Of a stretch of 64,000 nucleotides of DNA, positions 26,087 through 37,691 are shown piece after piece. A program made the position numbers and the translations under genes. This DNA is from Membranipora membranacea. Taxonomy: Eukaryota > Bryozoa > Gymnolaemata > Cheilostomatida > Membraniporidae. The notes beneath the pieces are model-generated. The model saw nothing but the letters and a program-made list of their open reading frames with translations. It was not told the origin of the DNA and did not search any database. The DNA lies in the NCBI GenBank assembly GCA_914767715.1, contig OU612067.1, positions 15,691,001-15,755,000 of the forward strand, read 5' to 3'. Positions within the stretch are counted from its first letter, which is position 1. Every line of letters starts with the position of its first letter.

Positions 26087-28180
26087 CTAGTTATTTAGAG
26101 AAGTATAGACATGATTATCTTCTCCTCCTCCTCCTTGTTTCACCATCTCATACTCTGCACCCCTAGGTTGAATATTTCCAGCTATCCTAGTACCAGAGTT
26201 CTCATACGTATTGGCTTGATTGTTGACTTGATTACTGTTTTCAGAATCAACAGCAGGAATAATTCGGGAGAGGTCCAATCCCGCCTCTTCATACTCAGTA
26301 GGATTGTTTATTCTACCTTTAAAAAAAGGAACATCACAAATTTATTGGGATTAATTGAGATAATTTTCTGTACCATTATTTTTAGATGTTAAAATCGATT
26401 TATCTTGCTATCCATTATAATTCTAGGTTATATGTTTATCCGTTATACCGCTACAACATTTATCTTGCCGAAAAATAAATTCCATTTCAGTTTTGAATAG
26501 CCATCAAGTGAAGTTTGTGTTGCATAAACACAAGGATGGGAATCATTCATGACCTGTAGCTAATGGTTTTGCCCGTCATTAGATGGATTCAATGTAATGT
26601 GAAACCCTAATGGAAGTTTTGAGTATATAATATATTGATTTGTATCATTGCTGAATTCATACCGTTAGTGACGCTTCTTTCCACTACAAGTTTCTGAGTT
26701 TCCCTTGATGCGGTCAATCTGAAATGTTCAATTTATATGCGATAGAGAATTACTTGATAAGACTCAGATTCATAAACATCTGAATTTTGCTCTTTAAGAT
26801 GATAACGGTTGATGGAATAAAGACGTCCATTACTACGATGCCGAGATTTACCTTTGAATCTCTGTAGTCAACCTTCTGCTTCTGATCACAAAGAAAACCA
26901 GCCCGCCGATCAGAAGTATGCAGAAAACTCCAAGGACAGAACCTATAATGACTGCATGATGTTGATCATCTACAATTACGGAGAAATTTATCAGTCGTTC
27001 AAATAACTTATGACCGAAGCGAAGTATATTGTTATCATATGGATGTGTAAAAATATCTACTTTGTTTATGTTGATGACTCTTCTTTGCAATGGGTCGAAA
27101 GAATTTGGGTTAGCTTTTGTAATAGCTCATACCTCAGTAGCAGCTTTGACATGGACAACAAATTCATTATGATTAATGGGAAGTGAAGCTTAAACTAATA
27201 AAAGATTGGTTTTCACACTAAGAAAAAAGAGTTGGCCACAACTCAGTTTTCAATACCCAATACTCGCAAAATTAGTGAATCATAATTTGGGCAATATTGT
27301 TTGTGAATTGCAATTATAATGCCCTCAGCTTGTTTGGGATTTATATCAAGTAACTCACCCTTTGTATTCTTAGTTGTTGTCAAATGCTGTGGAACAGCTG
27401 AAAATAACAAAACAAATTGATGAAATCATTCAATTCACTTCAACTTCTAGGGGGCGCTGAAACATTGGTGCGTATGAGATAGTATCACAAAAGGATCAAG
27501 AAATAAGAACAGATTGTGTTATAAAACCACGTGCACACTTTTTCAGTTGGAAATATGAGAAGCTAAGCTTTTGCTTTGCAAATGCACACAGTCAAAATGT
27601 ATAATGAATTGTCTATGAGTGTATTTTGCGAGCCACAGAGTAGTGAGTAACCAATTCCTCGTCATTGGGAGGGCGCAGTCAATCAGGATAAGATACATCC
27701 GTTTACTGTATTATAAGTTTGATTGTATATAAAATTCATTCTAATGATGATGATTATGGTCATGGTCAAACCATAGCGCCGTAAAAGAGGTTTGCGCTCG
27801 AGCTTTCGAGATTTAAGGAAAAATATGGACTAACCAGAAATCCTTTCACATTTCACTACACTATCATCTGAGTTGAGATAATAAGGAAGGGTGACACGCC
27901 AGCTTCCAGTCTCAGTACAAATGATACTGATTTCCCTGACACAGGTAAGCAGCTGATAGCCAGGATCACAGCTTATGATTAGTACAGTGCCGTGAGTGAG
28001 AGAAGAGAAAGAAGTGCGTGGTATTGTGTTCGCGTTGATTAGCTTTAGCATATGACATCGTACTGAATGTAAAGCAACAAAAAGCGATATCAAGAGAAAG
28101 CTAGTAAGAGTTGTAATTGATCTAGACAAGTAAAAGTGGAGCCAAACTCAACAATCCCATGCAGTGATACCCTATTGAGC

Positions 28181-28251
28181 CACAGCCAGCCCTTGAGGGC
28201 GTTTGGATGACGATCATGGCTGTAGGTGTTTGGGTCGTTGGGCTGGCTGTG
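28181..28251. mobile_element. 71-bp micro-MITE (CACAGCCAGCCC ends)
   Basis: It starts CACAGCCAGCCCTT and ends GGGCTGGCTGTG, a 12-base perfect inverted repeat. It is flanked by TATTGAGC and TATTGAAC, an 8-base target duplication with one mismatch, which suggests hAT mobilisation. Sister copies are at 46894-46983 and, one end only, at 35852. It lies in an intron of locus A. Confidence 0.8.
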
Positions 28252-28754
28252 TATTGAACAGGAACCTAACATTGGATCATTCAATTCTCATCAGTACTGA
28301 CTTCAATTCAATTCAATTACAACTTTATATTTTTACGCTACCAATTAATGACAATCCTAGCGGAGTTTCATGACTAACCTTCCTCACACAGTTTATACTC
28401 AGACCAGGTTTTATCACTCTGGCAAGTTACATCATGCGTCAGCTTAGTAAAACCCTCATCACATTCATAATCTACTATCTCCATGTAAACTACTCTATCT
28501 TTATTTGTTGTTATCGTAACATTTGCCAGGGTTGAAAGCTCAGTTACATTGCACTGTACTGTAAAAAAAAATTAGTAAACTTTTTGAGTATAATTCTGGA
28601 AGTAATAAATAAATAGCACAGCGGTTCAAAGTAGGGATAATCCTACAAAGTTGATTGGAAGATTTGATTTGATCGGTTGTCATTGAACCAATTATTCTAG
28701 GCCAGTATTTAGAACCCAGATAAAAAGGTGGCGAGAGAATGTCTATAAATAGCG

Positions 28755-28796
28755 CTCACGCAACACGCAACACGCAACACGCAACACGCAACACGC
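28755..28796. repeat. Heptamer ACACGCA tandem repeat
   Basis: About five to six perfect copies of ACACGCA lie just downstream of the donor of the second sushi exon of locus A. Confidence 0.85.
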
Positions 28797-29594
28797 TCCT
28801 AATTTAGTATGTAGAAATCTCACCGGGTGTACAACTAAAAGTATCCTGGATATTTGTATCATTCCATGTCCAGGGTACCGTCTCACTAGCTGGAGTAGTA
28901 CAGAAAATATTTATAGACTCAGTGTCATTCGGTGATTCATATCCTTCTCTACATTTGTACTTTACAGTCCTATTCAGATCAACCACTACCTGATCTGAAT
29001 TCTCAATAGTAGCTGGTTCACCCACACACCACGGTACTGTAAGTAAAAATAAGTACAAGTTAGTGTAAGTACAAGTAAGTAATAATTCTCATTATTTTGC
29101 ATTCAAAATAACAGTTTTATTATTTATGATGGTAAGTTAGCAAAAAGGCTAATTTTATCCAGCATTTTGGCCTCTTCTACGGGCATAAATTTTGGTAAAA
29201 ATAAACAAAATTCATATAATTTCAAACACAAACTGCAACCTATATTGGTAATTACATGAAAGATTTGTAAAGACCAATATTTTTAGATCTATAAGGTTGG
29301 GCCATAGCAGAGCTAGCAGCTATACACACCTGGTATACATTTGACATTGTTGTCCCAGGATGCACCAGTGCCATCGCTCACACATGTGATTTATCTTTGA
29401 ACTGGTAGTTATCTACACATCGGTACTGTACAGTAGTGTCAGGTAAAAAGGGTGGGGCTGTGTCTTCATGAGTCGTATTGTTGATCATTGGAGTATCTCC
29501 ACATCTTATAACTGAAAAAGAAATTAGGATTTATTTTGAAAAACATGAAGGACTCTTCCTTTAGACATTTAGTTGGTTTTATAAGAAATCATAC

Positions 29595-29720
29595 CTCATA
29601 ATAAGGGTGGGTGTGTTTCTACATCAGTATTTTTGTTTATACCTGAAATATCTCCACAACATAAATCTATGAGAGAAGAATCAGGATTTATTTTGAGTGG
29701 ACATATTCTCAGGAGTTTCT
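29595..29720 (-). pseudogene. Relic partial duplicate of the first sushi exon of locus A
   Basis: Read on the minus strand, a relic reading TTATGTTGTGGAGATATTTC and later ACACCCACCCTTATTA matches the start of the real exon at 29330-29511 (AAGATGTGGAGATACTCC, GCCCCACCCTTTTTA). The matching region includes the intron flank TCAAAATAAATCCTGATT, so intron and exon start were duplicated together. The copy is truncated and has stops. Confidence 0.65.
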
Positions 29721-29850
29721 TCTGATAGTTGTGATTCATACATCTGTTTGGCAAGCAAGGCTTTATATTTAGTTGAGAATCTGACTCATAACTATATATA
29801 CAATATCTAAGCTCTTTGACAGCCAGACTATGCCCAGCGTATCCACTTAC

Positions 29851-30790
29851 GGTTATATATCAACATGTACTGAAAAGATTTATATTCTCCACTGTCTATC
29901 GCATAAGACTGAATTTCAAACTCTCCACTCTGATCAGAAGTAAGTTTGAGAGCCCTAGAGTTTCTATCAATCTTTAAACTCTGATTGGTAACAACAACCT
30001 CCAATGCATTGTCAGGATAAAATCTTCCTATTCGTTGTAAGTGGATAGCAGAGCCTGCTGGCAGTCCTGTCACTTTCACTTTACATGTTCCCTGACTTGG
30101 CTTGATACTAAACCCAGGCTGCGGTGAGCTGATCACTCCTGTCCACACTGAATCTGCTAGAGTGACCCTCGGTAATGCCTGTCCTCCGCACCGAAATACT
30201 GCAATCATTACACAAAGGGTATTACGGTGTACTATTTTTATTATTTATGTTCGCATTCAGAAGCATGAATCTAGCAAAGCTGGTTGACAATTTCATATTA
30301 TTATCAATACCTAATTATCATTACCTGTGTCATAGTGAGTTATCATGAAGCCAGCTTTCATCGATGAAGAGACCAAAACAGACATTGATGGGATCGCATG
30401 AAATTGTCCTCAGCAATGCATAGTGAATCGTTATTGATTGAGAGTGTCGTCGTATCACACTCACTGGGTTCGCTTACTAAATTGACCCCTGTTAAGATCA
30501 TAAATGATGAAGACGGTACATGCAGCCGGACCTGACAAACTCCACTAGGCTCCTCATCTCTGCGAAGTATTTGTCCAAACCTTTGAGGAATGGGATTGCT
30601 TTGTGAGCAAATCATCACTGTAGGTACGTCTTGGCCAGGTGCAAAGTTGATTATTGCAGTGAGCAGATAGAAAGACCCATAATCCATCAGTTTGAGCATA
30701 CTTTTCACTACAAAACAGGAGAGTTAATAGAGCATATTGAGTGCGGGCTCCAGCACTGTACTTAATAAAGTTGAACTGATTTGTGTCTCA
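29851..30790 (-). repeat. Inverted-duplication arm 1 (locus A side)
   Basis: This arm covers the 5' flank, exon 1, intron 1 and exon 2 of locus A. It is nearly identical, in reverse orientation, to 36745-37691, including intron 1. The rest of the two loci is clearly more diverged. Confidence 0.85.
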
Positions 30791-31094
30791 CAGCCTTCAA
30801 GGTCTCCTGCAGTTTTGCAATGCTTGCAACCCACACTAAACAAATGTGATTCTGCTACTGAACGCTTTTAAGGGAAGGCTCCACCTTAATACCTAGAACG
30901 ACTATTATCTCATGCACAGACTTGAAAATTGGTACTCTGGTTAATTCTACAAAAAAAGGATTCGATACTGTCACTGTTATTGTTACTGATGCCTTATTGT
31001 CAGTGTAGTTGGTTTTAAATATCATTGTCCTACACATATCAACGCTTACCTTTTGTTTAAGATGAAATTGTTCTTCTACACTCCTTCACACTAC

Positions 31095-31410
31095 GAGCAA
31101 GTAGTACGAGCAAGTTAACAAATGCTTGCAGATTCAAGTTCACGCTAACACTATTCAAAAATAATCGGTGATAATAGAGACAAACTTATATATAGGCTGA
31201 ACTTCCTGATTAATGATTATTATATCAATGAGGGTTTATTGACAAAGGTGTTTTAGGCAACTACTATTATTGGTATGACAAAACCGAAGAACACAGCACT
31301 TATGAAGCCAATGCCGAACTGATCAACATTCCACTAGGTCTTGTACACAAGTCAAAGTCACAAAAAAAGAGTATTAAGCATCTTTAGCTCTTAAAAAAGG
31401 ACAACATGTA
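31095..31410 (+). repeat. Diverged repeat, copy 2 (flanks locus A)
   Basis: It shares AACAAATGCTTGCAGATTCAA, GCTGAACTTCCTGAT and TAGCTCTTAAAAAAGGA with the copy at 25095-25510, same orientation, with large gaps between the matched blocks. Confidence 0.5.
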
Positions 31411-31869
31411 AAGAGATTTGTGTGATTGGAGAACAAATCTACCGTAGAACCATCAAGCTTCTCTGCATGGTTTTTCATTCATAACTTCTGGGCTAATTGG
31501 TCAATGACCTTCTAACTTTCACAATATATCCATCAATGTCTCAAATTACATAACCTAAAGTTTTGGGGATGGATGCGCATAACTTCCTGAGATATAACTA
31601 AATAAAAAAAGCTCCTCTCAATTTTGTTTATTTGCTTGCTCTGATGGCTCCCTGCAGGTCACATGATTTGTCACAACGCAACAAGATTTCAGTCTGATGA
31701 AGGTATTGGCTGTTGCAATAATAGCTTTCATTGTCGCGTTAAAGATAGCTTTGGAAGATAATCATGAGCTATTCTACAAACTTCATGAATTCCATGCGCA
31801 CCATTTCCATCCGTGTAGCATTATAGTTAGCTGGTTAGCTGTAGATCAATTCGGAATTTATCTACATAT

Positions 31870-33300
31870 TGGCATAGTAAATTTAACCTCTAGATTGCAA
31901 TCATTCTTCCTCACTGAGGTCAAAGGAATTTGACGTGTGCTCAGGAGTGCCACAGGGCTCTGTTCTTGGGCCACTACTTTTGCTGTCGTACATTAACGAC
32001 ATTAATGATGAAGTGAAGCATTCAGACTGTAGGCTATATGCCGACGATACTTTGCTTTTTTCCGATGTTTCAAACAGCTATGACGGGTTACAGAGTGATG
32101 TGGATCGTCTGTATGAGTGGTCACGTCGCTGGGGTATGTTGTTCAACAGCGACGAGCGACATGCAAATTGGGCGAAAATCACCAGACGTACATATTAACC
32201 TAGGTGATGATGTCATACCAACCTCAGATGTTATTAAGTATCTGGGTGTACATATTCAGTCGAATATAATGTGGAATACTCAAATAACAAAAAAGACTGC
32301 GAAAGCTAGTTGTTCTCAATGTGTACAATGCAGAAACTTGCAGAGACTTCTGTTTGGCCTATTTTAGAATATGCAAGCCAATTCTGGTCCCCCCCCCATA
32401 ACTAGTGTTGTATTCAGGGTCGAGTCAATGGGTCGGGTTTCGGGTTTCTGTGGTCGGGTCATGTTAGGGTCAAGTCGGGTCAGAGGTCTACATCCTTACG
32501 GGTCTCAACTACTAGAGTGATGGTCAAAATACTGCGTGCACCTGGAGTCAACCTGAGGCCTAGTGCACTACAGTCCACGATCTTAACCACTATGATATGG
32601 ATATTAGGTGATCATTTCGGAAATAGAGAAAATAGGATGATAAAACATATAGCTATTAGTCATGCTTTTGCTGTGATTATTATGAACGGTGTACAACACT
32701 ACATAAAGCTTTCTTCAGACATCTATAATTCGATACTTGACAGAATTTGATGAAACTTGGTCTCAACATAGTTCATTATGTCTAGATGATATATTACAAT
32801 CTGAATCAAACCTAACATGTACTATTAGCAAATTGCACTGGTGATTAGTGGATGAATATCCATCATTCTTTTAAATTGTGATATCTGAAGACAGTGTAGG
32901 AGTAGGACATCAACTTATGAAGTCGTAATGTAAATCCATTTCACACGCTCTTTTCGACTCGACCCGACTCGTACCCGAACTTAGGGAAATTTCAGTGGCT
33001 CGGCTCATTTTTCATTTTTGCTGGCTCAATACAACACTACCAATAACATAGGTCTTTCCAACACAGTTGACAATGTGCAATGTCGAGCTGTACGTTGGAT
33101 ATTTTTTCTCAAGTGATTTGATAGTGTAACTGATTGTATGACATCTAATAATATTTTATCGTTGCATGACAGACGCAGGGAGTAGGATATGTACTTGGTT
33201 AGATAAATAGAATCTGGTCTGTAAGAGGTTAAATTAAATTCATATGTCCGATTCACCACAGTTCACAATACAAGAGGTAAAGTAATCAGTTGGCAGCATA
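31870..33300 (+). mobile_element. LINE reverse-transcriptase remnant (CR1/Jockey-like), interrupted
   Basis: Shifted plus-strand frames give SGVPQGSVLGPLLL near 31945, LYADDTLLFSD near 32035, IKYLGVHI near 32235 and ILEYASQFWSPP near 32365. The match then resumes at 33063 with NVQCRAVRWIF and NILSLHDRRRE near 33150. The 637-base gap between the halves is a hAT-like element (32403-33039). The coding frame is broken in several places. Confidence 0.8.
32403..33039. mobile_element. Nonautonomous hAT-like element nested in a LINE
   Basis: The ends TAGTGTTGTATTCAG and CTCAATACAACACTA form 12-base perfect inverted repeats with TAGNG termini. Flanking bases CCCATAAC and CCAATAAC are an 8-base duplication with one mismatch. 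Subterminal GGGTCGGGT-type motifs near the left end are mirrored by CGACCCGACTCG near the right end. There is no transposase frame. Confidence 0.8.
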
Positions 33301-33799
33301 ATACCAATCAGTGGCGCTTTGGCGATTTCAGTAGAATAAGAGACAACATCAAGGTATTTATTTTGATAAAACCCTCTAACCTAACTGAAATCTTCTAAGA
33401 CCTTTTTTTAATCCCACCGAAAACGATAGTTTGAGGTGCTATTATGGCAATGCCCATGAAGCAGTTCTCATAGGGGACTTCTAACAGCTTATGTGGCAGC
33501 TGAGCCCTATTCTTGCATGCAATAAACACCTACAGTTTTGCCCATCAATCCTCAATTATTGTCAAGCTAACTAGATTCATACCTGATCTTCTTTTTGGGA
33601 GTAGTATGAAAAACAGCAGTTGATGCTATGACATAGAAAACTTGCAACAGCCAGCACCAGTTTTTTTGGCTTTTTCTAGCCATTATTATTCAATCCCATA
33701 AACATAGTTTTGTCTATTTCTGTGCAATTGCATAAAAATGTTTTGTCTATGTATAATCCTCAATCACTCATCAGAGAAACTTAATAAAGCCTAAGTGCC

Positions 33800-34822
33800 T
33801 GGGCGAAATGTGTAAAATCTGCTTTAATAAAAATATCAATGGAAAAATTTGCTCAAATAGAAATTCACAACAAATGTTGGTACACCACAAGGCGATTGCC
33901 TTAGTCCCACTCTTTTCACTCTCTACCTCGCAAAAGCCTTATGCTATGAAAAATCTATGTCAAATCAAGATGCAGCTCTCGGAGATCACAACTACTTCTC
34001 TACTGCACAAGGACCTGGACTACCATCTGCCCTAGATGATCACCAATACGCATGATACCATGATTCCTGTGTTATGATAAGCCTCCAGTATGCAGACGAT
34101 ATATGCTGGGTGGCGGGAAACTGCAGCCATGCCATTGAGAACATTAAGTCTACAATTCCATCTAGACTCTTGGAGCCTGACCTGCACATAAACGTAGCAA
34201 AGACTGAAGAGTATGTCATCAACAGAGAGAAGAAAGAATGGGAAAAATGTAAATATCTGGGCTCCATCATATTAACCGAGAATGACAAAGCTAGACGTAA
34301 CCAGCTGGCAACAGCAGCTGTTAACAGTCTGAGCAAGATACTCACCCACAAGAACATAAGTATGAACTTCAAGATGAGACTATTTGATGCACTCATAGGC
34401 AGCATATTCCTCTACAACAGTGAACTGTGGTCCATCACCCAAGAGAGAAACAATGCCATTGACATGTGCCAAAGAAATATACTGCGGAAGATACTCAAGA
34501 TACGATGGCCTCAAAAGAACAGAAACAAGGACCTATATGCAAGAACAAAACAGAAACCATGGTCAGATACAATCAGAACCAGTAGAATCAGATGGCTGGG
34601 ACACCTCCTCAGGCTTCCTGAAGATGCACCTGCCAGACAAGCTCTAGATGTATACCTCCACCACCCGGCTAAGCATCCTAGAGGAGCAAAGAAAACATCC
34701 TGGGTAGATACGGTCAAGAAAGACCTTAAAACATACACTAATATAACCTTTGATCAATGTTTAGATCTGGCTCAGGACAGGAAAGTGTGGCATACAAAAG
34801 TGGCGAAGACAGTAGACGATTA
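33800..34822 (+). mobile_element. Second non-LTR retrotransposon fragment (RT C-terminus)
   Basis: A frame near 33873 reads VGTPQGDCLSPTLFTLYLAK, the fingers-palm part of a reverse transcriptase. After a frameshift, a 249-codon open frame at 34074-34823 contains QYADDICWVAG, the catalytic aspartates, then KCKYLGSIIL, a thumb region, RNILRKILKIRWPQ and RIRWLGHLLRLPED, typical of LINE ORF ends. The family differs from the LINE at 31870, because that one has GVPQGS where this one has GTPQGD. The 5' part is missing. Confidence 0.8.
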
Positions 34823-35124
34823 AACCTGATACGAAATGTAGCCACGCTACGAGCTTTGTCTACAAGTAAGTAGTAAGTAGTCATACCTGAGCAAATGATT
34901 TAAGCCTTAGTGCCTGGGCAAAATGTTTAAAACTGCTCTAGTAGTATTATCAATGGTTCAAAGCCATCTGCTTTGATAGATATTTCTATGGTTCAAAGGC
35001 TAATCACTAAAGGGGGCAGATAAACCCTTTGTTAAACTCTGTGCTCCTAGAAGTTGGAGTTTAGATTATTTTGTTGTCTTGTCGTGCAATCTGGGGTAGT
35101 CTTTCATTTAGAAATAGCCAAAAT

Positions 35125-35335
35125 TGCAATCTGATCGCTCACTTAGTGAGTGAGCGATACCTTCTAGGGGTCTCGCTTTCAAATCGCTCAGTCATTGATG
35201 GAACTATATACAGTCTGAGTATACAATTTGGGAACAATTTCTTTTAATTGAAATACCAAGTGAGTGATAACTTTGAGCGATGTGATAGTGATAACTTGCT
35301 TTAGTAAAGGATCACTCTTTCTAATTGAAAGACGC
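35125..35335. repeat. AGTGAGCGAT repeat, copy 1
   Basis: The stretch with CACTTAGTGAGTGAGCGAT, ATATACAGTCTGAGT, TGATAGTGATAACTTG and CTAATTGAAAGACGCCCCTG resembles 37738-37935 throughout its length. It is a diverged dispersed repeat. Confidence 0.6.
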
Positions 35336-35851
35336 CCCTGCTCATTGCTATAATTACACTTCTCCCATGTGAGTTTAAATAACAGCAGCTATGATTTCTT
35401 AATTGTTTTCATTCATCATGCAAACTTGTCTCACAGATTATACTATTATTCAGTTCTCTATAGTAGCTGCACATGTACCTGTCATTATCTTTGTCAATTA
35501 ATTTGCTTTTTCACATTAGTTCAGATAGAGGCAATTGCAATCTCCTTATTACGTAAATTTTTTATCTAGACAAAAAAGCCTATATAATTTGTTGCGTCGT
35601 TGTATTTGTGAAGTGTAACACCAATCATAGATATTCTTATTCGTTAAAAGCTTGCCACTGTATTTTTTTTACCAGGCAGCGTATTTCATGACATGAGATG
35701 AATTATGTCTCAGTAATGATTACCTAATCGGCTGCAAAATAAGCTGTGGGTTTAATACTCAGACATAGTTGTGTTTGTCAGATATTGTCAGATTTTAGAA
35801 TTTAACACCGCCAATTCCTATCGGGTAGAAGTAAAAGTCCTGCATAACTCC

Positions 35852-35963
35852 ACAGCCAGCCCTTAAAAGCGTTCGGGATGGCGATCGCGATCCAGGAATA
35901 TTCATATTCCTAGCCAGTGTGTTGGCGCTGATCATTTGGATTTAGAGGCAACACACTGGCTAG
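35852..35963. mobile_element. One-ended CACAGCCAGCCC copy next to a second palindrome
   Basis: CACAGCCAGCCCTTAAAAGC at 35852 matches the left end of the micro-MITE family but has no right end. It runs into a separate perfect inverted repeat, CTAGCCAGTGTGTTG at 35910 and its complement at 35949-35963, around a 24-base loop. The second palindrome may have replaced the missing half. Confidence 0.6.
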
Positions 35964-36744
35964 AATACTCCCGTTGTTATCACTGTTCAGCTTCTGACAC
36001 AAGAATAGAATTACCAGGTATCCTGAGCTGTGTGTATGTTCACATCTACGCAATATTATGGTTTTTATATCATTTAATTGGCCTTCATTGCACACACCAT
36101 TACATGCCCTTAGACATTGGTTTCTATTATGCTATTGTGAATATAATGCAGAACCTATGTTTGCCATTATGTGCAACATTCAACAAGGAAGTACTGACTA
36201 TTGACTAATGACACTATACATCATATCATACCGGAATATTCTATTGGCCTCTATTGGCTAGATTCTATTCACTTATCTTTTCAGTTGATTTATGCACAGC
36301 AACAAGTGTAGTTCAGGTTTTCATCACTGATCAGTACACTAAAGTAACTCACAAGCGCTGTGTTGAATATTGTAACATATAAGAGAACATCTGGCTTCAT
36401 TCTGGGATAAGGTTAGTACGTGGCAGTTTCTAAGAGCGCAAGCGTTGCTAGCAGCGTAGCTAGCAGCGTAGCCTTGAATTGGCTATGAATTGTTAAGCCA
36501 CAATCAATGTTAGAAGTGAGTCGGAAATGGTAGTAACTGAGTACCCACAAAGAAATATAGAGGGGAAATGTTAAAAAGACAATGTACCCGATTGCATGAG
36601 TTTGCCAGTTAACAAATTGGGATGTTGTCTTCATACGTTATATAGGTCCCAGTAAGACTGGTGTTGAAATTTATATATTGTTGCCCTTTCACTTGGCTCT
36701 GTATCTAGGTTTAGTCGTACAATGTGTATAGCTGGGTGACATTA

Positions 36745-37691
36745 TGAAGGCTGTGAGACACAGAGCATTTAAACTTTATTAAGTACAGCTGTGACCCTCA
36801 CTCAACATATACTCTATAAATTCTCCTGTTTGGTAGAGAAAAGTATGCTTAAACTGATGGATTATGGCTCTTTCTATCTGCTCACTGCAATAATCAACTT
36901 TGCACCTGGCCAAGACGTACCTACAGTGATGATTTGCTCACAAAGCAATCCCATTCCTCAAAGGTTTGGACAAATACTTCGCAGAGACGAGGAGCCTAGT
37001 GGAGTTTGTCAAGTCCAACTGCCAGTACCTTCTTCATCATTTATGATCTTAAAAGGGGTCAATTTAGTAGGCAATCCCAGTGAGTGTGATACGCCGACAC
37101 TCTCAATCAATAACGATTCACTATGCATTGCTGAGGACAATTTTCATGCGATCCCATCAATGTCTGTTTCGGTCTCTTCATCGATGAAAGCTGGCTTCAT
37201 GATAACTCACTATGACACAGGTAATGATAATTAGGTATTGATAATAATATGAAATTGTCAACCAGCTTTGCTAGATTCATGCTTCTGAATGCGAATATAA
37301 ATAATAAAAATAGTACCCCGTAATACCCTTTGTGTAATGATTGCAGTATTTCGGTGCGGAGGACAGGCATTACCGAGGGTCACTCTAGCAGATTCAGTGT
37401 GGACAGGAGTGATCAGCTCACCGCAGCCTAGATTTAGTATCAAGCCAAGTCAGGGAACATGTAAAGTGAAAGTGACAGGACTGCCAGCAGGCTCGGCTAT
37501 CCACTTACAACGCATAGGGGCTTTTCAACCTGACAAAGCATTGGATGTTATTGTTACCAATCAGAGTTTAAAGATTGATAGAAACAACAGGGCTCTCACA
37601 CTAACCGCTGATCAGCGTGGAGAGTTTGAAATTCAGTCTTATGCATTTGACGAAGAATATAAACCTTTTCAGTACATGTTGATATATAACC
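36745..37691 (+). repeat. Inverted-duplication arm 2 (locus B side)
   Basis: This is the reverse counterpart of 29851-30790, covering the flank, exon 1, intron 1 and exon 2 of locus B. The two arms face away from each other across about 6 kb of transposon debris. Confidence 0.85.

Larger units (their letters stand above)
26087..30699 (-). pseudogene. Locus A: sushi receptor with ITAM-like tail, frameshifted
   Basis: Ten exons read on the minus strand: 30325-30699, 29851-30198, 29330-29511, 28824-29036, 28379-28558, 27835-28062, 27359-27397, 26852-26969, 26663-26718 and 26087-26316. They match locus B exon for exon through the fourth sushi domain (signal peptide, two CUB-like domains, four sushi). 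A short threonine stalk (HLTTTKNTK), a TM segment (GSVLGVFCILLIGGLVFFVI) and a 75-residue tail exon follow; these differ from B. Relative to B, exon 1 lacks one T at 30401-30403, and the first sushi exon lacks seven bases near 29390, which produces an early stop. Exons 4-10 stay open with good splice sites. The tail has NNPTEYEE, TYENS, EYEMV and, 11 residues after it, YTSL. Two lesions make a pseudogene likely, but the tail is well preserved and an assembly error cannot be excluded for the single-base change. Confidence 0.85.

Noticed and set aside
26289-26316. NPXY endocytosis/PTB motif in the A and D tails
   Set aside because: The sequence is N-P-T-E/D-Y, with two residues between P and Y, so it is NPxxY and not the canonical motif.
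28755-28796. CRISPR-like array
   Set aside because: The units are contiguous heptamers with no spacers; this is an animal simple repeat.
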